From Lophium mytilinum (Eukaryota; Ascomycota; Dothideomycetes; Mytilinidiales; Mytilinidiaceae), in NCBI GenBank assembly GCA_010093605.1, contig MU004191.1, positions 1,357,832 to 1,421,831 on the forward strand: a DNA stretch of 64,000 nucleotides, written 5' to 3'. The translations under genes were made by a program, and so were the position numbers. The notes beneath the pieces were generated by a model. It searched no databases. It saw nothing but the letters and a program-made list of their open reading frames with translations, and was not told the DNA's origin. Every line of letters starts with the position of its first letter. Position 1 is the first letter of the stretch. Positions 1 to 11,406 of this stretch are shown here, piece by piece.

Positions 1-244
1 CCATGGATGAAGCAAAACTGTAATGTTTCTAGATGCAAAAACTATCCTTGGAACCTCCACGTACTTCGTCACCTGCCTCGATGGACGCACCATAAAAACT
101 CAACGTCCTCAGATTTTTATTCTCACAGCTTCTTCGAACTCGACTTTATCAAACATCATAAGAATGTCATTAACGACTACCTCCTCCAGTGTTCTTGCTT
201 TCATTTGTCATGCTGGAGCGGCTTCATCGTCGAGCCTCCTCAAG

Positions 245-350
245 ATGGCCGTCATAGCTACCTCTCGCCATGTACCCAGTTTTGCTAGTCAAGCTCGAGC
301 GCCTGTTAGGCGCCCTTTGTTGAACCATTTTCAATTCAATGCCGCTAGAG
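245..350 (+). other. Possible upstream exon (mitochondrial-presequence-like)
   Basis: An ATG at 245 opens 35 codons rich in Arg, Ser and Ala with almost no acidic residues, like a mitochondrial targeting sequence. They end at a GTATGC donor (351). Spliced to the CACAG acceptor ending at 678, the frame runs straight into the ATG at 696 of the next gene, giving a 253-residue product. The implied 328 nt intron is long for this window, so this could be a 5' exon of that gene or chance. Nothing else is recognisable before 696. Confidence 0.3.
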
Positions 351-695
351 GTATGCTTTAATTTCAAGTCTCTGAAAATGTATTAGGACATAAGCCTATA
401 GACACGTCACTGCCACTGTTTGGGGTTGCTTAAATATCTTCGAAAGACTTCACAGGACCTGTAAGTATGTCACCGCAACCTCTTGTCTGGCCTTTCGACA
501 TTCCAGATCGAAAGAATGCCTAGCTGAGCCACTCGAATGTCGTGGTGGCCGTCTATCAGATAAAATTGAAAAGGCATAAGCACCATATGCAACAACTAGC
601 AAAGTGTACACAGGCTTGGGTTCTAGAATTGTTCAAATATCTCCATTCTACCAAGAGCTACTTGCTAACTCGCCACAGGCACAGCCAACGCAGCG

Positions 696-1378
696 ATGAC
701 CTCTCGTTCAACCAGCCGTAGACTCAGGGCTCCAGCCGCCGCATGGGGCAACTCCCAGACCTTCCATACCGCTCGCTACTCAACCTTCCATAGAGAGAGT
801 AAGAGATACCCCCCTCCCGTCTCCTCACCACTGACTTGCCAGACCTCGCCGGAGATCTCTCCCGCACCACCCCCATCACTTCCCTCGCCCAGCCCCAAGA
901 CCAATCCGTCCGCAACGCCCTCCACCACAGTACGCCATTCCCCCCTTTCCCTTACCCCCAACCCAGCACGCCCTCACCTAACACGCAACCAGCCGTCACC
1001 CAAGACATCAAACACCTAAAAGAAACCAACGAGCGCCTGGAAGCCGACAACCGCCAACTCGAAACCGCCGAGCGCCTCCCCTCCCACAACACCACCCTGC
1101 TCTCGCTCAACAAGCGCCTCTACGAGAAAAACGTGTCCCTGCGCCAGGAAAACACGGCGATGCAGCAGCAGGTCGAGCAGCTGCAGCTCCAGTGTTTCGT
1201 AAAGGCGCACACGCCTCACCCAGCTACACCGAAAAACGCCTCTCCATCGCCGCCGCGAGTCTCCAGCGTCGTGGTGGAGCGGGGAGAGGTCGTGGTCGTG
1301 GAGGGGGGTGAAGTGGGTTGGGTGGATGGCGGGGAGTTTTGGGCTGATGTTTTGGGGGACGGGGACGCACGACTGTGA
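696..1378 (+). CDS. Coiled-coil protein with mitochondrial-type N-terminus
   Basis: The model is join(696..798, 843..1378), 212 residues. The 44 nt intron has a GTAAGA donor, a CTGAC branch site and a TTGCCAG acceptor. Residues 1-34 are rich in Arg, Ser and Thr with no acidic residue until the end, as in a mitochondrial presequence. A Pro/Ser-rich stretch follows. Residues about 95-155 form a Leu/Glu/Asn heptad-like coiled coil (starting near IKHLKETNERLEADNRQLE), and the tail is Gly/Val/Glu-rich. I do not recognise the family; by inference it is a small mitochondrial coiled-coil protein. The 3' 120 nt are very G-rich on the coding strand while the 5' part is C-rich. A different 3' exon structure is possible. 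Confidence 0.5.
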
Positions 1379-2244
1379 TTTAACGCTTTGGGGCTTCTTG
1401 TGGGCGTACTTGGGGATGATGTGGCTTATATTTGCTTTTTAGATGGGGGGTGGGTGAGATGGGGTAGTGGTCGTGAGGGGATGAGTTCTACACTCAATCG
1501 TATGTTAGTTATGTAGATGTACATAGGAAGGAAATCTCAATGCTCGTGATACCTATTGTAGTCGTTTTCGCTTGGTATTTATAGGGAAGCGACGTGTTAG
1601 GTATCTTCATCAACACACTATGCTAACATTAGGATTAGCCTGGAGCATATGAAAAGCTTACAGGGGATCAATCACTATGTATGGGTCGCTCGTCTTTTCG
1701 CCTAGAGCTATGAATGCAATTGCGGAGAAGTGAGTTTGCTAGAACCCGAGTTGCACGCACGGTGGGCTCGACGGGTTGTGAGTTCGCCGAGCTGCCTTAT
1801 ATGTGTATTGGATGGTCCTTAGAAGCTACGAGCAGCTTCATCCTGTCAACCTCGACGTACGCGTGCCAGACGCTCGAATCGGAAGCGTCTGAAAACGGTA
1901 TATTCGCAACTATATGGGGTGCTTCACATCATTACCTTTTTTGCCAGGGTGCCACTTGTAATGCGACAAAGCTCGACTTACTAGATCGTGGATTGTGCGA
2001 AGTCATACTGTGAAGATTCAGGTTGGTTGACCACGTCACATTCGCTAAATGGAGATCTTTCCTGTTTGATCAAGCGAACTCCAGTTGTGAGTATAAGGAA
2101 GAAGGAAATTTGAAGAACGTGATTGTATTAGAGGTCTGCTAGGTAACTCGGACGGATTAAGTAGAGAGTGAAGGCATACAAGCGCCAGGCCCGAACGACT
2201 TCAGGGGTCAGTCAGAGTGAAGGTTTAATTCGCTCGTTGGGGAA
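1379..2244. other. Intergenic, 3' ends of two convergent genes
   Basis: About 870 bases between the coiled-coil gene and svf1. The longest open frame (1714-2013, +) has no family resemblance and no codon bias. I see nothing else. Confidence 0.6.
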
Positions 2245-3537
2245 TCATGAAATGAAAGTCGCCTCGGTGTAGCAAGCCCCCTTCTCCTGAATAACCTCGT
2301 CGCCAATCTTGAGCGTCAGTTCCAACTTCGGGGCATATTGGTAGATGTAGGGCCTCGTGCCAGCCGCGGCCGCCACGATGTTCTTGACAAAGCCAGGCAC
2401 CTCGGCCATGACGTCCACGCGATCTAGTCGCTTGCCTAGGGCTCCATCAATGTCTGCCACAACGGCCTGGCCCTCGGCCGTCTTCCCTTCCCAGTGGTAT
2501 TTCGCCGCGGTTGGTTCAGGCCAGTCGTTCTCTGAGTCCTGGGTGACTGCGGTGTGTGTGCAGATGCCCATGTTGCCAGCTGTGAGTATCTTGCCATCCT
2601 TGACAATCCCTCCTACTCGCACAACAGTGTCACCATATGAAGGCGGCGTGATGAATTCCATCATAACGGCTGAATAAGTAGGTCCTTGGAAGTTGGCGAA
2701 ATTCCAGCGGCAAGCTGTATTAGGATTAGCATATGCTTTTAAAGGGGCTACTTCCAGACGTGCCTGCATGATGTGGCTTCATTCCCTGCAGCGCGAAAGA
2801 GAAGAATCCTTTGCCCAGGAAATCGATCTCGCCCGCTTTAGTGATGATGCTCCCCTCGACATGGCATCTAGGCCAGAAGGCGTGGCGCATCGAGCCCCAC
2901 GGCTCCTTGGGATCGGTTCCGTAGGTGGTGGTGCCATTCTTCCCCGCCATGAAGCCAGGGGCTGTCCGTATGATCTTGAGGTTCACCAAGCTCGCTTCGT
3001 TGGTAGCAGACTTGATGGTATAAAAGGACCCGTCCTCGGACAGCTCCATGGAGCAGCCATCAGCAAAGAAGCTAAACTTGTCGTCGTCGAAGTCGATATT
3101 CGACAAGGGGTCCGAGGACCAGAGATTCGGGGTGGTGCCATCAGGATAGTAGATTTTGGTGTTGAACTGACAGGTGGTGCGGAGGCCGCTGTAGGCAGTA
3201 AGTACTTAGCACAGGCTCTGCTGCAGGACGCTGGCTTTCCTCTTACGCGATGTTGTTATAGATGATCTGGACCCAGCCCACGTAGCCATTATCGGCGGTG
3301 AGGTAGAAGGTCTGTGTCTCAACGCAGGTCGACTCCATGGCGGCCCATCGCAGGTCGTTCTTGGTCAGCTCGGTGAAGCCATGCTCGGTCTGCTGCTTGT
3401 TCACGGACTGAATGGCTCCGGGCCCGTAGATGGGCTCTTGGGTGCCGGCGACATTGGCCAGCCTAGAGAATCGTGATCAGTGAGGTCATAGGGGCGGGGA
3501 GGCGGGCCACTGACTGCTGCTTGGCCCAGTTGAACAT
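2245..3537 (-). CDS. svf1: Svf1 survival-factor family protein
   Basis: The model is complement(join(2245..2714, 2764..3188, 3247..3462, 3515..3537)), 377 residues, the usual length for filamentous-fungal Svf1. Recognised from the family pattern: short first exon MFNWAKQQ, then [20 protein letters not shown], an [12 protein letters not shown] segment, [16 protein letters not shown], and the C-terminal lipocalin-like part with [14 protein letters not shown]. In yeast Svf1 protects against oxidative and cold stress and moves ceramide between ER and Golgi; this is family knowledge, not seen here. The four exons join in frame. The third intron (2715-2763) is a GC-AG intron (exon end CAG, donor GCACGT, GCTAAT branch, ACAG acceptor). 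The start is the only ATG that yields the conserved N-terminus. Confidence 0.93.
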
Positions 3538-3959
3538 TTTACGCGTACGTCGGGGCACTATTATATCCAAGTGGTGAGCGTGTGTATGCAAGGGCAGTGG
3601 GGTCCCAAAGTGGTAAGGATAAAGATATGGGAGGAGTGGCTGCAGAGTGGCGGGCGACTTCGGGGCGGAGGTTAGGTACTGTTGGCACTGTTGAGCGGGA
3701 CTCGGTGGCTGCTAGGGCGGGCAGGGATGCCGGTGCAGATGTGTTCTCGCAGACCTCGGGAGCGGCGCAGGCGACAGGGCGACAGGGCGACGGGATGACT
3801 CGGCGGGAGATTTGGTGGGCAGACTGCGAGCAGACGGCAGAGTTTGCTGGCGCGATCTCGGCTTCAATAGAGCCTTTGTGCAGCGGGCCTTCCCTCAAGG
3901 AAAATCAAATTTTTTCGACGGCCGGCTGAACCTCGGGGGCTCACGTAAGTGAACTTGAC
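3538..3959. other. Promoter region upstream of svf1
   Basis: Gene-free DNA upstream of the svf1 start. It holds a short GC-rich tandem of about 2.5 copies of a 9 bp unit (GCGACAGGG) near 3770-3793. Open frames on both strands (3539-3929) overlap each other and lack family resemblance. Confidence 0.5.
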
Positions 3960-4330
3960 CGATTCAGGCTGTATCAACCTCATATTTCTTGGCGCTTCTC
4001 CTATTGACTCAATTCACTCTATATAATTATATAAACACTACAACTATATAATCTTAATAATATTAAGCGGGGCAATTAATTCCCTATATCTAATAGCTGT
4101 ATATATACTTATTCAGCGCCGCACAACTAGAATTAATAGCAGCTCGTTTATATACGGGCGCACGGCGTGGAGCATAGAGGATTATAGAAATAGGGGTAAG
4201 TATAGCCCAACAAAGCCGCGCGCGTTGTATTAAAGTTATAGGCTAACGTTTCTCTAGCTATACGCAGTTAGTACAGTGCAGATTTTCAGGAGGAACCTCG
4301 AGTTCTTGCGAAGAACTCAACGTTCTTCGT
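3960..4330. repeat. AT-rich relic, possible RIP-mutated repeat
   Basis: About 370 bases dominated by TA/AT runs (for example ctatataattatataaaca) between GC-balanced neighbours, with no open frame. This is what repeat-induced point mutation leaves of a duplicated element in Pezizomycotina. No transposon domain survives, so the origin is unknown. Near 4300-4318 lies a perfect inverted repeat (GAGTTCTT, 3 nt loop, AAGAACTC). Confidence 0.45.
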
Positions 4331-5222
4331 TAAAAGGATGTCTTGCTGAATACAGTTAGGTAACGCTCAAAACAGCTAATCCGATTGCCAAGTCTGAGCG
4401 ATTTTCAGACGGAAGGACCGCTGCACAAAGGCTCTAATAATGTGACGGTGCACTGTGTTTGGCTGTCCGGGAGTCGCAAAGGCCTCACCTTGCACTGAGC
4501 ACTGTGCAGGCGGCTCACAGGGTACACGCCCACGGCGATATCCTTGCCGAGATCGCGGCCGACACAACAGGTAAACCGAAGCCAAAAAGGAAAAGAGGAC
4601 CCCTCCACACGCCGACTGCGCTCTGCTGCTACTCTGCTCTCGACCTACATCCAAGCCCATACAAGCCCTCTCACGCCTCCTACGTGCTTCTTCTAGTTCC
4701 TCTCCCTGCCCGCGCTGCTGCAGCGACGTTCGCCCGCTCATCCGTTGCAGTTCCGCGCTCAAGGCGTCATCACAGTATCCGCACCAGCAGATATCTTGGC
4801 TGCCGGGCTATCCGCAATTGCACGCCGACCATTCTCCATTCGCTCGTCCCGCCAACCCAGTCCTCCCCGCGACATACCCATACACCTCGTGCGATACACT
4901 TACAGCTCATTCTCTTGGGCACTCAGTGGCTGCATTCTTGACCCAGACCATATCCAACGTCTTGCTCGTTGCCCGGATCGCCATATCAACTGCGCATGCT
5001 CCAGTCCCGAACAGGACTACCATTGAGGCTTCACAGCCTCTGCACCGAGGTCTACCCACTACCGCTGGTGGAATCCCATCTCCACGTCACAGGTAAGCTC
5101 CCGCCCGTCGGTTTGCTCTACGTGACACCATTGCCCTCCGTTCCACCTCTCCCGCCGTCCTGTCACCACCGCGTGCTTACGCTGACCGCACACCTGAATA
5201 GCACTGCCCAAACTTGCCCAAG
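4331..5222 (+). other. Upstream region and probable long 5' leader of the Hal4-like kinase
   Basis: About 890 bases with pyrimidine-rich stretches, typical of fungal promoters and 5' UTRs. Several short overlapping open frames (4459-5226) have Pro/Ser/His-rich random-looking products and are not supported as genes. Some could act as upstream open frames if transcription starts early. I see no TATA-like or known operator with confidence. Confidence 0.4.
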
Positions 5223-7753
5223 ATGACACCCACATCACACGTCCCGCCCCAGCAGGCGGTGCGCTTCAGCTCGGTCAACCAGGAAATCGATCCCGTCTCC
5301 TCGTCCCTAGACCCGTCTCTCGCATCGACAGACGAGTCGAAAGAGAACCTCTCGCTAGAAGACCAGGAGGCTATCCGCAGTCTGCCAATCTCCCTGCAGC
5401 AGTCAAGATGTCAAGCCAAGCGAATGGAGAACTTCTCCTTTGAGCCAGTATCATTGCCGCCGTCGAGAGTGAGTAATCCTCTTTCCATGTACAGACTCTG
5501 GACCCCTGCTGACTGTGTCAAAGGCACCATCACCAGCCTCCGCGCATAGGATACCTTCTACACAGTCTAGCTATCGCTCAGGCACAACTCCAAGGCCGTC
5601 TCCCCCAGCGTCCGCCATGCACTCTCCTCCATTGACCCCCGCCGCAACCCTATCGCAAGACGGAAAGCCCTCGCCCGCCGCAGACCAGAGGAAAGCACAT
5701 AACGATCCCGCTATGATGACTCCTCAGGTCTCCCCACCCCACGAGCCTCCTCCTACATCTGTACTTACTATGAACAAGGAAAGGGAGAATAAAGACGCTG
5801 CGCCGGCCGCATCTCTCAGGCAGTCTCCACAGCCCTCCTCTCGGCCCCAGTCAATATCGGATATAAGCGGAATCGTGTCAACACACCCCAGACATGCTCC
5901 CACATTCACCGTTGGACCCGCTGGTGACTCTCTACCTCCTTCTCGAGAGATAAGTCCCTCTGGATCTCCCTCTTCTACTCCTGGTCACCATACCCCGGGC
6001 ACATCTACTCCAACATATAGTAGACCATTTACTCCATCCGGAGAGAAGGACGATCCCTATGCCCGAAGTAAACGCCCGCCTCAGGCGAGGAACCTGGAAG
6101 CCTTGGATGCTAGATTCATCTTTGGAGGGCGAGACTCGAGGAAAAGAGACAGCCAGAATTACTCAACCTCGTCAGCGGCACCGCCGCTACCCCGCTCGCG
6201 TGGCAGTGCGACCGACATAGCAGCGAAGGAGGAGAAACGCCAAAGTTTCTTCAATGGCAATAAACACGAGAACGATTCCAAATCGAGTCAAGTAGGCATA
6301 GTTAAGCAGCATGATTCCATGTCAAATTTGAAGCGCTTTTTCAAGCTCGGAAGCCACAAACATACCAAGGACAAAGATAGCAAGTCTAGCAAAGACAAAC
6401 GTTCCTCGCCTGCGCCATCTATTAAATCAAGTAAGCCGGCGAAGCCTACCCGAGCGGGTACTGCGACTCCTCCTGGCTCCGTCAGCGTTCCTTTCGCCGA
6501 TGACCATGGATTGGAAAGCAAGTACGGGAAATTTGGAAAAGTCCTGGGCTCTGGAGCTGGAGGCTCAGTCCGACTGATGAAGCGGAGTAGCGACGGAGTT
6601 ACATTTGCAGTGAAGCAGTTCAGAGCTCGGCATTCGTACGAGACGGAACGAGAGTATAACAAGAAAGTTACAGCAGAGTTTTGCGTCGGCTCTACGCTTC
6701 ACCACGGGAACATCATCGAAACCATGGATCTTGTTCACGAGAAAGGCAATTGGTATGTTGTTATGGAGTTCGCGCCCTTCGATCTATTCGCTATCGTCAT
6801 GACGGGCAAAATGAGCCGTGACGAGATAAGTTGCGCTACGTTGCAGATCCTCAACGGGGTCACCTATTTGCACAGCATGGGTCTCGCACATCGGGATCTC
6901 AAGCTGGACAATGTTGTCGTCAACGAACATGGCATCATGAAGATCATCGACTTTGGCAGTGCCGCAGTATTCAAATATCCCTTTGAGAATGAGATTGTTT
7001 TGGCAAGTGGTAAGTTCATTCCGTCTTCCGTATATCCCTCTAAGTCAACTCACCGTACTAGGCATTGTTGGATCCGATCCTTACCTCGCGCCTGAAGTCT
7101 ACGACTTGTCGAAATACGACCCACAGCCGACGGATATCTGGTCACTCGCAATAATCTTCTGCTGCATGACATTACGACGTTTCCCATGGAAGGCACCTCG
7201 CCTCTCCGATAACTCGTACAAACTGTTCGTCTCTCCAGCCAATGATGGCCCTCGAAGCATTCAATCGAAATCGGCGTCGGACCTCAATCCGAATTCCGGC
7301 GACACCCGGCGACAGGCGGGATCATACTCGGAGCCCACCTCCCGACAAGCGTCAGACACATCGACCGCACCCCCTCACCATCATCATCACCACCACTCGA
7401 CTGGAGATAAGGATGCTGCGCGCTCAGACCCTGCGGTCAACGAAAATCGACTCTCTACTGCATCGGCATCAGCGGGGTCTACTAGGGAGCAACCGCAGGT
7501 AATCAAAGGGCCATGGAGGTTACTCCGACTCCTGCCCCGCGAAAGCCGGCTCATAATTGGTCGTATGCTCGAGGTAGACCCTCGGAAACGAGCAACCATG
7601 GAAGAGATTCTCGAAGACAAATGGGTCTCAGAGAGTGCAATCTGCCGACAGGAGGAGGGCGGCATGATTGTAAGAGCAGAAGGACACGAACACGCGCTTG
7701 AGCCTGGCACTGGTGTAGGTGCCACTTCTGCATCGCAGCAAGCTAAGCGGTAA
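5223..7753 (+). CDS. hal4: Hal4/Sat4-type serine/threonine kinase
   Basis: The model is join(5223..5468, 5524..7009, 7062..7753), 807 residues, with introns of 55 and 52 nt. Residues 1-400 are Ser/Pro-rich and disordered. The kinase domain starts near 416: Gly-rich loop GSGAGGSV, catalytic-lysine motif FAVK (K446), HRDLKLDN (H538, D540), DFG at D558, and the family-specific stretch [12 protein letters not shown]. This matches the fungal Hal4/Sat4-Hal5 group, which in yeast stabilises the Trk potassium transporter and other nutrient permeases at the plasma membrane. A roughly 100-residue Ser/His-rich insert, including seven consecutive His (about 7377-7397), splits the C-lobe before [10 protein letters not shown]. 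The ATG at 5223 is the first in frame and sits in a good CAAG context. Confidence 0.9.
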
Positions 7754-9299
7754 ACAGGTCAGCGCGTGTCATGTGCCGAAGATGATGAAGTCCGAATTCG
7801 CTCATCTGTCCCGTTTTCTTCATACATAATCAAGAGTGCCTAGTAAGTGCACAGTAGGGGACAGTTGGAGGTATTGTTATGCCATTGCATAGGCGTTCTT
7901 TTTGGATTTGGCTGAGGCCCTTTGTTTGAGTTTGGTAAGAAAGCCGGAAGGCTGCTATTTCTTCTCCCCCGACGTCTTGGGGTTGGGTGTACATATTGTT
8001 ACTACTCTTCGTCGTCGGTATTGCTCCACAAAGGATTCTTCTCTTCTCTTTTTTTAATGTATTTGGTGGCTTGGGTGCGCGTAGTCTGAGCGGGTGGGGG
8101 GCATTGGCGTGCAAAGGGGTTAGCGGAATTTCTAGAGGTTTGTGGATTGACGGGGGCTGCGAAAACGCCACGTGTGACGTCTGGTATGATCTTAGACAAC
8201 ATATATAGCGAAATGGATTTATAGGCACAAACGAAAACCGAATGAAGAGACGCACATGCCCAGCGACGTCGTGAATAAAGAGATAGATAAGAGGCGTCCT
8301 CTTGGCTTGCAAGTCACCCGCCTTCCTAACATAAGATACGATATGCGGCTTTACCTAGGGCCCAAGATAGCACACGCAGCTATCTCTCTCCAACGAGGGT
8401 CACATGTCTACTACAAGCAACACCCCTCCCCCCGATCGACAGCCCGGCTGCCCCGCGATGAGTCGATGGCGCAACTGCACCCGGCACGCTCGCGTTTCGG
8501 CGCTGTTTCAACTCTGCGGAGTGCCCCCGTGCCCCCTGGAGTCGACCAACGCGCTTCGCTGACAAGGACGAGGACGAGGACGACCAGCCTTGGCACTGTG
8601 CCTCCCATACGCTGAGACGGACGCCGTGGACGCGCGGATGACGCAAAAGCGCCCCACGAGCGCGAATTCTGGCGCGTTGCACCTCCTGTTCCTGCTAGAG
8701 CTGTCGACGGAGCCATGGGTCGTCTGCGCAACTCACACACCGATTAGATAGCCAGAAAGCTACCTACCAGCTAGATTGTGCGTCTGCGACCCGGGCAGCC
8801 GGTGGAGGGGGGACGAGGTTGGAGGTGGTTGATAGAGAACTGTGCTTATCTCTTGGGGAGGGCTGATTGGGTGGGTGCGAGCCCAGCTTTTGCGCTGCTC
8901 CTCCCACAGGTTCACCATATCAAACCCAGACCCAGCAATCCTAGGGAGGGGCGCGATAGCTGGCCTGAGCGGGCGCCGACTTGCAAGAAAGCCAGCTAGC
9001 GCAACCAACGCCGCCGCTTGTGCGTGTTGGAGGGGCTGCGGGGCCTGGGGCAGAGCTCGAGCTTTTTCGTTGCTATCATATGAGAGCCAATACGTGCAGC
9101 ACGTTTCTCCCAGCTTTCCTTTCTCTTGCCCTTTTTTCTCTCCCCCCGCCGCGCTTTGCCAGGCCCTTTTTTTACCTAATTGCTTTCCCACTATTGATTC
9201 CTCGTGTTTAATTCGGTTTCGGTAGAAGTTCTTCTTTGAGAGAGTTAGACTCGTTTTGGCGCTGGCGCAATAGAAGATTTTTTTCGGGAAGAGTAGAAG
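7754..9299. other. Gene-free interval
   Basis: About 1.5 kb between the kinase and the acetyltransferase. It includes the kinase 3' end, a CACGTG box near 8170, a short GACGAG-type repeat near 8568-8582, and T-rich pyrimidine tracts just before 9300 that fit a promoter. The long minus-strand open frame (8760-9398) overlaps the acetyltransferase start and has no family resemblance. Confidence 0.5.
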
Positions 9300-10639
9300 A
9301 TGCGGACGATGGTCCGCCAGCTGCCTCCTCCGCACCTCAAAGTGCCCCCTCCGTCTGCGACTTCTGCGAGCTATCGGTTCGTCGACGTGGTTAGTCAAGG
9401 GAACCAGTACGCCGGTGCGGTTGGCGATAGGCTTATTCCTGTGATTCCTGGGTTTCGGACCAGCGCTGGTGAGTTTGGGGTTGTTTGTTTTCTCGGGTAT
9501 TGGGGTGACACAGCTTTGGGAACTTCGAGGGAAATGGTCTGGACGAGCACACTATTTGATCTTATCACGTCTTCTTCTTGTTCTTCTCCATCTTCTCGTT
9601 CTATTACTTTAAAGCTCCAAACCCGCAAAAAAACCACAGCTAACACCCAACCCCAGCCTTCCTCACTTCCCTCAGCGCAAACCTCCGCCTCACCGACGAC
9701 GACCTCATCCCATCCCCAATGCCCACCCCGCCCAGCATGCGCAGCAGCACCGCCCACCTCCTCCCACCCCCCTCCCCTCTCTCCGTCCCCACCTCCACCC
9801 CCCTCGCCGCGCCCTCCGCCTCGCCGGCCGAGCACCATCTAAAAGCCACCACCAACTCTACGAACACCCCCGCGACCACGCAACCCGCGCCCGAACCCGC
9901 ATTACCCGAACTCCGCACCTACCCGGCCACCACCGACGCGGACCGCATCGCCGGCCTCAAGCTCGTCGCCGACAGCGTCGCGCAGCAGCGCCAGCTGACC
10001 GCGCGCGTGCTCATCTTCCACCCGCTGCACCTCGCCGCGCTGACCGCCGTGCTCGCCGTCGTGAGCCAGTACCTGTATGCCAGCTCCGGGGATCTGGTGC
10101 TCGTGGGCACGACGTGGGGCGGCGTTGTTATGGCGTGTCTGGCCGCCGTGCGCTGGGCGGGCGGGGCGTATATCTTCCACGCCGAGACAATCGATTGGGC
10201 GTGGCTTGGGGGGGATGAGGTGGTGGTGGTAAGGTGGGGGGAGGAGGTGATTGGGGGGTTGGTGCTGGGGTGGAGTGAGGAGGGGTTGGCGGCGAAGCGG
10301 GCGAGGGGGAAGGGGGGGAGGAGGGGGTTGGGGCTTGTGAGGGGTTGGGCGGTCACGCAGAAGTATCGGGGGAAGGGGATTGGGGGGAGTTTGCTGGAGG
10401 AGGCGGTTAGGGTGGCTGGGGAGAGGGGCGCGAAGGGGATCGAGTTTGCGGAGGAGCATGCCAGTGAGTACTGCCCAGGTGGTGTCGTTAGTTGAGAGGG
10501 GGTTGCTAATCAGTGTGTAGATGCGTTGAGGATTCTGCCGGCTTTTTATAATGGCTTCTTGGATAAGAGGGATGCGAGGGCGGCGAGGGCGTTGGAGAAG
10601 GTCGCGAATGCGAAGGGGAGCTTTGGGAAGAGGAGGTGA
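9300..10639 (+). CDS. Membrane-associated GNAT N-acetyltransferase
   Basis: The model is join(9300..9468, 9657..10463, 10521..10639), 364 residues. A Pro-rich variable N-terminus is followed by a likely two-helix hydrophobic hairpin (LHLAALTAVLAVVSQYLY and GGVVMACLAAVRWAGGA). The GNAT core follows: an RGWAV strand, the acetyl-CoA loop QKYRGKGIGG (motif A, R/Q-x-x-G-x-G), and EEHANALRILPAFYNGF completed across the last intron. The layout resembles membrane-anchored acetyltransferases of the NAT8 type; the substrate cannot be told. The first intron (188 nt) is the least certain. The coding strand is strongly C-rich before about 10090 and G-rich after about 10200. Confidence 0.75.
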
Positions 10640-11069
10640 TGGGTGTGCGGTGGATTATAGAGGATCTGGTAGACGGAGAACGGAGCTTTAATAGATAGTT
10701 GTTAGGGCCGCATCTTCATGTGGTCGTGAATCCACCCTCTTGGAGAACTTATTCCAAACAATATTGTGCTTAGATATGAGCTTGTGCACTCTCTTTTGCA
10801 TCATGCAGATTTCTTGAGACACGTTTGGCCACCCCCAACGAAACGGTAGAACCAGCCGATCAGAAGCCTGAGACCGCCTCAATACACGACCTCTTGACCT
10901 CGACATCCCATCTCAATCCTTGATAATGCACCAGAGGACCTCAGACAGCGGCGAGCAATCGCACCCCTCTTTATCCTAGCACTTTATCATAACACACCTC
11001 ATACCATTCCCATTCCTAAACGCCTTCATCTGCCGGGTATCAAACACTCATAATAACACAGCGCACCGC
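10640..11069. other. Convergent 3' intergenic region
   Basis: About 430 bases between the 3' ends of the acetyltransferase and mzt1. I see no gene or repeat. Confidence 0.6.
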
Positions 11070-11406
11070 CTACGCCTCCTCCTCCTCCGGCTCCGGATAT
11101 TGGATCCGCAATTCCTTGATAACTTTCTATACGCAAACATCAGCGTCGCCTCTGTCTAATGTATGCGAAGGAGGCATGTACGGCTAGCGCTTCCGGATTG
11201 ACCCCATTCTCGATCAGCGAGACGCAGTAGGAGAGTTGTTGGCGGTTGAGATGCGTATTCTGTTCGCGCGTGAAGGTTAGTCGCGGCATAGCAGGGAACT
11301 GCGGGGAGGAGGGGTGGGGAGGGCGTACGAGGAGAGTCGCGATTTCGTGTAGGATGTCGATGACTTCGCGCGCGGCTTGGCGCTTGTCGACAGGTTCGGG
11401 GGGCAT
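11070..11406 (-). CDS. mzt1: Mitotic-spindle organizing protein 1 (MOZART1)
   Basis: The model is complement(join(11070..11126, 11182..11259, 11329..11406)), 70 residues in exons of 26, 26 and 18 codons. The spliced protein carries the family signature: [20 protein letters not shown], then [15 protein letters not shown], then KVIKELR and an acidic tail EPEEEEA. Mzt1 binds the N-terminus of gamma-tubulin-complex proteins and is needed to activate them at spindle pole bodies. Length matches the family (about 70-80 residues). Intron 1 (11260-11328, 69 nt) is a multiple of three without a stop, so unspliced reading gives a misleading 88-residue open frame. Exon phases are all zero. Confidence 0.93.

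Noticed and set aside
1714-2013. Plus-strand frame of 99 codons
   Set aside because: No recognisable motif, no codon preference, and located in a 3' intergenic stretch.
4459-5226. Overlapping plus-strand frames before the kinase
   Set aside because: Three frames are open at once with Pro/Ser/His-rich products, as expected from pyrimidine-rich leader DNA.
8760-9398. Minus-strand frame of 212 codons
   Set aside because: It overlaps the start of the acetyltransferase gene and its promoter. The product is low-complexity Arg/Ala/Pro without family resemblance, and no splice or conservation support is visible.
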